The position numbers and the translations under genes were made by a program. This document shows, piece by piece, positions 56,792 through 64,000 of a stretch of 64,000 bases of DNA; within the stretch, counting starts at the first letter, position 1, and each line of letters opens with the position of its first letter. The stretch is from Macrolepiota albuminosa (taxonomy: Eukaryota; Basidiomycota; Agaricomycetes; Agaricales; Agaricaceae), in the NCBI GenBank assembly GCA_027475525.1, contig JAMWFC010000122.1:682001-746000 (forward strand), given 5' to 3'. The notes beneath the pieces were generated by a model. It made no database searches. It was not told where the DNA came from and saw only the letters and a list, made by a program, of their open reading frames with translations.

Positions 56792-59700
56792 ATGACTAGC
56801 TCTCTTGATCCGGATCCTCCGTTCCCAGCTGCAGACGCAGGTGACTTACCTGTGCTTCAGGCTGTGAAGACGCAATCTGCGTCAGCATACCAACCCCCGC
56901 CAAAGCGGGACGAAAAGACCCCTCGCGATGTCAGCGCGAGCTATGGAATGCCTGGTGGGCTATCCGTATCACGGATGATGTCCATTGTACGACCTGGTGG
57001 AAAACCAGGAGATAGATCCGCGGTCTCAGGAGTGTCGCTGCCAGCAAGCCAAATGCCTTCACTGATGTATCCGGTATTGCCCGAGAGCTCTTCAGCTCCC
57101 TCTGAGGGTCAACCAGACGTTACCCAGTACTCGGAAATGGCACAAGGCAGCGTGTTTGCGCATAGCACCCCATTCCGGACTGCACCTACGGAACGGCATT
57201 TGGAATATGTGGCCAACGCTGCCACTGAACCAGGACCGTCGTTGTTGACGACACAAGGACAGAAGCAAGGACCAGCAATAGTGGTCAGTAGGGAGGACGA
57301 CAATGTCGTAAGGTTGGACAAGGCGTTAACAGCGCCTGGAAGTCCAGAGTTGCACCGACGAGCCGGCAAACAGCCGCAAGTGAGGCATGACGGCCTCAGG
57401 AGAGTTATGGACTTAGAGTCCGAGTTGGAGTCCTCAGATGATGAGGAAAGCAAAAGGTCGCATTCGACCTTATCTATCCAGTTGCAGCTAGTATTGGACC
57501 GATATCCGGCAGTCGTGAAGGAATCGACGCGAAAGCGTCTTCAGCTTTATGTAGTGAAGCACTTACAGTTGCTGGCGGCTAGGAGCCACGATGTACCCCG
57601 TGCAGATTCGAGTGAATATATCGAATTGTTTGTGCGCATCTTCGAACTCGAAGTAGTGGAATACCTTAAGCGCAAAGCGGCGCGAGGGTCAGCAGTCTCA
57701 ACAGCTACTCCAGCCGACTCAGTAGAATGTGAGATGAGTGTGCGCAGACGAGCGCCATTAATTGCAGACGCGATGGAATTGCTCAATGCGCCTCGTCAGG
57801 CTAATGAGTCTCAGCAAGACTATGTTCGGCGTCAGAACGCTGCAAACCGTCAACACATTGTTAGCGGAGTGCCTCAGCAGGCATTGTCTGAGGTGGAGAC
57901 TGTAACGACGACTCCGGCAGAGCCAGAGGCACCACTTGCAGTGCAGGAGGTTAAGACACCTCATAAGCAAGTTACAATCAAGGAAAAGGTGGACAAAGTC
58001 CACATTCTTGAGGAGCGAACGCGACCACGACATGTAGTGCGACGCGTCCACCTAGTGGACAACTGGAATGAACGCGTCAATTACCAAAGGATACGCAACC
58101 AGGACTTGCGCAATCATGGTGAGTCGTTCATTGATGACCAGGGGGTAGTCTTTGAAGGGCGTGAGGGCGTAACGCCTGTCGATGACATGCGGCGACAATT
58201 CGCGGCTCGGACTGCTGAACCGGACAGAGATCCGGGTGGTAGTGACGACAGTAGTGGTCACTACAAACGGAGGGAGCCAAATTGTTGCAATCACGACGGT
58301 GGAGATCGTGATTGTAGGAATGACGATCAGGACGATAATAATCGTCGTGACAGTGGCAGGCAGGCTGGTGGATTACCAGCAGAGCAACAAGTGAGGCAAC
58401 AGCCCGCCACACGGCCGGAAAGAGTGGCCAATGAGCACCTGTTTCGCAGTCCTCGGGCATTTTTGATGCCCGCACCTCATGATTTGCGTGAAACTACGCC
58501 AGGAATGAATGAAGCGGTCAGGATCCATATGGATCATATGCATGACCGCCTCACTTGTCTGGTGGATGACTCCCTTGGAGTCAGATTTAAGTTTCCTGCT
58601 GGGGTAAGCCCCATATGCATGACCGCCTCACTTGTCTGGTGGATGACTCCCTTGGAGTCAGATTTAAGTTTCCTGCTGGGGTAAGCCCCCGTAAATCCGA
58701 TGGTAAGCACATATGTGCGTACGCTGGAGGACATAGGTTCTCTCAACTGGAGGACTGGGCCATGGATGTGTGTTACCACCTCGCAGCCTGCTGCTATGGT
58801 GGAGACGACATGGACCAGGAAAGGATATTCGTGCTACACGAATTTATGGAAGGAGAGGCTCGGAATTGGTTCCGTCGCCATGTTCTCCACATTAATCGTG
58901 ACAAATCGCACTGGACATTTAAAGAGGTCCTGATAGGACTGTATAATCGGTTCGTCAACGCTGCTACGATGCAGGAAGCTCGTGATGCCTTTAGGAAGGC
59001 AGTGTATGACGCTAAGACTGGCGTCCAGACCTTTTATGATGACCTGGTGGGTCATGCACAGAATATGGCCGTCTATCCAGACGAATACACTATCCGCAAG
59101 ACATTCCTGGACGGAATACCCGCAGACATGAGGAGAGCGTTGATATGCGACGATAATTTGTCTCCGGAGGTCAATACTGTGACCAAATTCTTGGCGTATG
59201 CCATCCGTTATGAGCAGTCGACACGGACTGCAAACCATTATGAGCAGCGTAGTTCACGCCGAGGACCAGTGAACCGTCAGGCAGTGAAGGTGGGAACCTT
59301 CCTGGCCAAACGGACAGATATGGAGAATAATCGCAATCCACGATTCGTTGTTCGTAAGACAATTCCTGGAGGCCAACGGCCTCGATCGAAGCCTGCTGGA
59401 CAGTTGCCAGCAAAAGATAGTCGACCCTTTTTGGGTCAGAATCAAGTAGCACCAAGAGGAGTGGTGGCGCCTGTACCGCGTATAGCGGGTAAAACCGCCG
59501 GAACTCCAGGAGCGGCCCAGAGAAGGCCTGCCGGGAATCCCTCAGCGTGCTATAACTGTGGCAGGAGCGGGCATTTCGCTAAGGAGTGTCCCGCCCCTCC
59601 TAAGGCACACATCCGAGCGGCCCATATGGCTGCGGCACCTAGCGATGTCGTCAGTGACGACGAGGACGACGAGATCGTTGAGGAAGCGGAGGAAGAACCG

Positions 59701-60368
59701 CAGGTAGAGGCTGACGGGTCGGAAGTGGATGACGCTGAGAGCGTCCAGATTGATGGCGACGAATACGTCGCAGTGGATGTGTACAACAGCGACTACTATG
59801 CTCGTGATGACGAGGAGGAACACCTGTTTGCACTGACGGAGTGCCGTGGAGATCAGCGCATCCGAATGAGACGCGTAACCCTGCAGAAGGCAACTAATAA
59901 GTTGCAGCGGCCGCGCTATACTCCTGAGGAGAAGGAGTGCCTGGTCACGTATGTTGATGTCAATGGACATCCGGCATGGACGTTGTGGGACTCCGGGAGT
60001 ACCACCACGGGCATTACGCCCCAGTTTGCTCACGTCAATGCGATTCGCGTTCATGAACTGGAGGAACCGTTGATGCTCCAGCTGGGGACGTAGGAAGTCA
60101 CGCCATGGTGCAGTTTGGCGCAGAAGTACGAATAAAGATGTCAGGGACGTCGACAAAGGAATATGTAGACATAGCGAATTTTGATCGCTACGATATGATC
60201 ATTGGTACGCCGTTCATGCGTAAGAACAAGGTGTCGCTGGATTTCGTGAACAACTTGGTCGTTGTGAATGGTTTGCCGGTGAAGGCGGAAAAAGTTGTGC
60301 TAAGCGACACAGATGGTTGGTTGAGGCGCTATCGCGCGACTGAAAAGCGGCGTGATGAACGCAACTGA
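56792..60368 (+). CDS. Gypsy-A copy 2 Gag-protease
   Basis: The ATG at 56792 matches the start in copy 1. With the 77 bp duplication at 58535-58689 and a one-base deletion near 60,090 corrected, the frame is 1,167 codons, against 1,166 in copy 1 (one extra Pro at about 57,933). The gag core, CCHC knuckle (CYNCGRSGHFAKEC, about residue 893) and protease (LWDSGSTT, about residue 1,040; DMIIGTPFM) are clear. The Arg codons that are stops in copy 1 are intact here. It ends in the shared UGA at 60366. Confidence 0.92.
58535..58689. repeat. 77 bp direct duplication 7 (Gag, copy 2)
   Basis: 58535-58612 repeats at 58612-58689 with period 77. Copy 1 has one unit near 13,190-13,275. Confidence 0.97.
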
Positions 60369-60372
60369 CTAG
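60366..60372 (+). promoter_or_regulatory. Candidate leaky stop UGA-CUA-G, copy 2
   Basis: In-frame TGA CTAG between protease and RT, as in copy 1 at 11440. A small hairpin (GTCGC, loop AGA, GCGAC) starts four bases after the motif at 60376-60388; copy 1 keeps most of it. A three-base in-frame indel between copies just downstream keeps the phase. Confidence 0.55.
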
Positions 60373-63300
60373 ATGGTCGCAGAGCGACTGTACAGGAGGT
60401 GGAGGACGAACAGGTCCCACCAAAAAGCCTGCCGGCAGACTCGTCGGCTGTATTAATGTCTGAGGAAGAGTTCCAAGGAACTCTGAAGAAGGGGAAGCAC
60501 CCGGATGAGCCTAAGCAGGCTGTACAATGCAAGAATGAGCGTGGTAAACGCGTGGTGGAGTTGCTGGAATGTCAGCCGACTAGCTCTCGAATGAAAGTTG
60601 AGGATCTCGTCAAGGACGAGGTATATAGTACAATGGGAACTGTGGGTAGCACTAGGTCGCTAATGGATCGACCAGTGCCTCGGCCAGGAGTGCAATGGGC
60701 GTATGACCCACGAATGCCACGGGAGTGGAACGAGTTGGTAGCGTCAATGGTGACGCAGGCTATGGGAAGTGGGCAAGCAACCCAGACAGGAGAAGTGTAC
60801 CGTCACGCACGAGAGGACGAGATATCCAAAACATTGGATATCGTATTTGACGGATTCTTGCTGAAGGCGAGGAGTGTGCAGTCGTCGGCGAGTACGACGA
60901 GGAAACAACCGGTTGTAAGGTTGAATCCGGGAGACCTCACAGAGGAGCACGTACGTGCCTTACGGGAGCGATTTGAACCAAAGGTTCAACCGCGTATAGC
61001 ACACGTAGCCAAAGGAAAAGGCAAGGCTTTGAGCCTTACAGAGGAGGATATTCCTCAAAGGTTCAACCGCGTATAGCACACGTAGCCAAAGGAAAAGGCA
61101 AGGCTTTGAGCCTTACAGAGGAGGATATTCCTCGATTGCGCCAGCAATGGCAACGGGAGTTCGCTGATATCATCAATGGAACGAAGGAGGAGCTTCCTCC
61201 GTGGCGGGAGGTTAATCATGAGATCAACCTCATTGACGATAACAAGCAGTACAAGTATCATTTGCCTCGCTGCCCGCGAGCACTTCAGGATCAACTTCGT
61301 GAAAAGACGAATAGATACATAAACGCGAAGTGGTGGGAACCACGACCAGCGGTGCAAGCTGCACCATTGCTTTGTATCCCCAAGAAGGATGGAACGTTGC
61401 GGACGGCATTGGATGCGCGACAGCGCAATGATAATACCGTCAAGGATGTAACACCTCTTCCAGATCAGGAAGTGATACGAGAAGATGTTGCGACAGCGAA
61501 GTATCGGTCGAAAATCGACCTCACAGACGCGTACGAACAGGTTCGCATCCGCAAAGAGGATATACCGAAGACACTGTTCTTGTCCCTGATGGGGACGTTT
61601 GTGAGTAACATCATGCAGATTGGTGATTGTAATGCACCGGCGACATTTCAGAGGTTAATGACCTCAATCTTCCGAGATGTAATCGGGAAGTTTATGCACG
61701 TCTATTTAGACGATATATTCATATTTTCTGACTCCATTGAGGAGCATGAGCAGCACCTACGAGTCGTATTTGAACGACTACAGAAGGCCAGCCTCTATCT
61801 CAAATGGAAGAAGTGCGAGTTGTACGCAATGAGTATAGATTGTCTCGGTCATGTCATTGACGAGAAGGGCATTCATCCTGATACGGATAAGCTCGACCGA
61901 ATCCGAGAGTGGCGTACTCCACGCACATATAATGATATCCAACAATTTGTCAGACTGGTGAACTATATTGGCAATTTCTTGCCAGACATCACTGCATACA
62001 CTGGGCCACTTATGGCCATGACCCAGAATGGGTCACCGTTTCATTGGAGACCGCTGCATCAGCGGTGTTTTGAGATGATTAAGCGCATATGCGCGAAAAC
62101 GCCGGTCATCTGGCCAATTGACCCATGCATCGACGAGCCCATCTGGCTCATTTGCGATGCATCGAAGACTGGGGTTGGGGCCATGTTTGGCCAGGGTAAA
62201 ACATGGCAGACTTGCCGACCAGCGGGATTTATGTCCCGTAAATTCACTGCTGCTCAGCAGAATTATGCTGTGCACGAGTTAGAAACACTCGCAATACTGG
62301 AAGCCCTCCTAAAGTGGGAGGATAAACTGATGGGATATAAGATCCATATTATCACGGATCACAAAGCACTAGAGTTCTTCAAGACTCAGGTGCACCTGTC
62401 TCCGCAACAACGTCGCTGGATCGACTACATGTCGCGGTACCAGTTTGACATCACCTATGTAAAAGGTGAATTGAACAAAGTGGCGGATTGCCTATCTCGA
62501 TATTTCGAGAGTGATACTCGAGATGACGTCCATGACGCGCATGACTATGTCCAGGCGGACAAACGTATTGACCCAGAGGGTGAGGATTTGCCTCTGCATC
62601 GATTCCATGAAATCAGGGAACATAGGGTCAAGTTACACGCCATGCGAGCGCAGAAAACACGTCGCAGTAAGCGACTGCAGGAACAGCAAGAGACTCGCGA
62701 TATCGAAGCTCAGGTGCTAGTGGATCATGAGGTCCCTCATCCACGTGAAGAGACGAGGCAAGAGGTGCCTATGAGAGGTACTGATATGACGCTCCAGCAA
62801 GCGCTGGAGTCAAAGGACCATACACCTGCACCGGCCGACTTAGGCAATGCGCAATTCCGCACACGTATCCAGCAAGGATACAAGGATGATAATCTCTTCA
62901 TAGAGATTCTGAACAATATCCAAGCGCATCCGCGCTTCAGGACGGAGCAGCAGCTTGTCTACCTTACCAGACCCACGGGGTCCAAAGTCATCTGCATTCC
63001 CCGGGAGAGGTCGTTGATTACGACTATCCTGGACCAGGCCCATAGAGTAGTGGGCCACTTCGGAACTCAGAAAACGCTGGACTATGTGTGACGCTGGTAC
63101 TGGTGGCCGCAAATGGCCAAAGAGACGAGCCAATTCTGCTCGACATGCGAGCTATGTCAACAGTCGAAAGTATCGACTTTGAAGCCACCGGGAAAGCTGC
63201 ATTCGCTACCCATACCGGTCAAACCTTGGGATTCGATTGGGATGGACTTTATAGGTCCGTTCCCCGAGTCAAAAGGCTTTAACTACCTGTGGGTAGTGAT

Positions 63301-64000
63301 CTGCAGAATGACCAGTATGGTCCATCTCATTCCGGTGAGAACCACCATGACCGCGTCAGACTTGTCGTGGATCTATCTCAAGGAGATAGTACGTCTCCAT
63401 GGATTGCCCAGCTCGATCGTGAGCGATCGAGATGCTAAGTTTACTTCCAAATGGTGGAAGGAGTTGCACAAGCTGCTAGGAGCAAAGCTGCTCATGTCGA
63501 CATCGTTTCATCCGCAAACGGATGGTCAAACGGAACGTGCGAATAGAAATATCACGCAAATCTTGCGAGCGTTCGTACGTCCTGATCAGAAGGACTGGGT
63601 GGATAGATGTCCACTCGTAGAATTCGCGATAAACGCGAGTATATCGGAAACCACAGGGTACTCACCCTTTGAACTCAACAATGGCTACATGCCATCCATG
63701 ATTCGTGAACTTCGTACGGACGAAGTTATTCATGTGGGAGTCAAGCAGTTTGCGTGCAACGCGCTAAGGAATCTGGCAGATGCCCATGACGCAATTATAG
63801 AATCGCGTGTGTGGCAAACCAAACATGCGAATAATTGCAGACGTGATGAGCCGGATATCGAGAAAGGGAGCCTAGTGTACCTTTTGACGAAGAACTTGAA
63901 CTTGCCAAAAGGCAGGGCGAGCAAGCTGTGTCCGAAATGGATTGGACCATATAAGGTCCTTGAGGCGGAACCGAGCACGTCTAACTACGTGCTGGAACTA
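60369..64000 (+). CDS. Gypsy-A copy 2 RT-RNase H-integrase, partial
   Basis: The frame continues past the UGA. It holds the linker, RT with KIDLTDAYEQVRI and YLDDIFIFS (about 61,700-61,730), RNase H with LICDASKTG, and integrase with its zinc site, MDFIGPF, VSDRDAKF and GQTERANRNI, and is cut by the window end within the integrase C-terminal region. Breaks: 77 bp duplication 8 at 60979-61133, and a TGA at 63089-63091 where copy 1 has CGA. The SDRD of this copy is the family norm, while copy 1 reads MRDRD. Confidence 0.92.
60979..61133. repeat. 77 bp direct duplication 8 (before RT, copy 2)
   Basis: 60979-61056 repeats at 61056-61133 with period 77, shifting the frame before RT. Copy 1 has a single unit near 10,725-10,825. 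Confidence 0.97.

Larger units (their letters stand above)
56505..64000 (+). mobile_element. Gypsy-A copy 2, 5' 7.5 kb, runs off the window
   Basis: 5' LTR, Gag-protease and most of RT-RNase H-integrase are present in the plus orientation. ORF3 and the 3' LTR should follow beyond 64000. Its frames align with copy 1 throughout, with differences that are mostly CpG transitions and two private 77 bp duplications. It inserted into the Helitron Rep; the target duplication cannot be checked without the right end (the five bases to the left are CATGC). Confidence 0.94.

Noticed and set aside
4504..61133. The 77 bp duplications as real template-switch or slippage events
   Set aside because: Identical period in eight unrelated places, in different elements and strands, is not expected from reverse-transcriptase jumps or slippage, which give varied lengths.

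Overview
The window looks like a transposon-rich, gene-poor stretch of a basidiomycete (agaricomycete-type) fungal nuclear genome. The signs are a FunK1-type fungal protein kinase with 47-58 nt introns, a LINE carrying its own RNase H, a Helitron Rep of the kind common in mushroom genomes, and three long Ty3/gypsy copies. Most of the window is nested mobile DNA.

Left arm (1-16992): a decayed Ty1/copia element on the minus strand is split, inside its gag-pre-integrase domain, by a complete 11.6 kb gypsy element (Gypsy-A copy 1, 3653-15301, 176 bp LTRs, target duplication TTCGT). Gypsy-A has three reading frames: Gag-protease, RT-RNase H-integrase, and a 978-residue accessory ORF3 with no recognised function. 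A short host island follows (17099-19418), with an intact four-exon FunK1 kinase gene.

Middle (19563-37187): Gypsy-B (212 bp LTRs, target duplication CCAAA) carries essentially one Gag-Pol frame of about 2,900 codons. A near-intact 8 kb LINE (19617-27593, 14 bp target duplication, 48 nt poly(A)) has inserted into its 5' LTR. To the right lie an old, internally deleted relative of the same LINE (37942-41643, minus), a copia remnant (44199-45747, minus), and an AT-rich stretch with minisatellites and a divergent pair of unrecognised intron-rich genes (47.6-51.6 kb).

Right arm (53050-64000): a degenerate Helitron Rep region is interrupted by a second Gypsy-A copy (56505 to the window end) in the opposite orientation to the first.

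Three signals cut across these elements. (1) Eight direct duplications all have a period of exactly 77 bp. They lie in unrelated elements and seven of them shift a reading frame, which points to assembly joins, not biology. (2) Many differences between the Gypsy-A copies, and most premature stops, are CpG transitions turning CGA into TGA, as expected of cytosine-methylated repeats. (3) One in-frame UGA is shared by both Gypsy-A copies. It lies between protease and RT in the context UGA-CUA-G, a known leaky stop, and is a candidate recoding signal.
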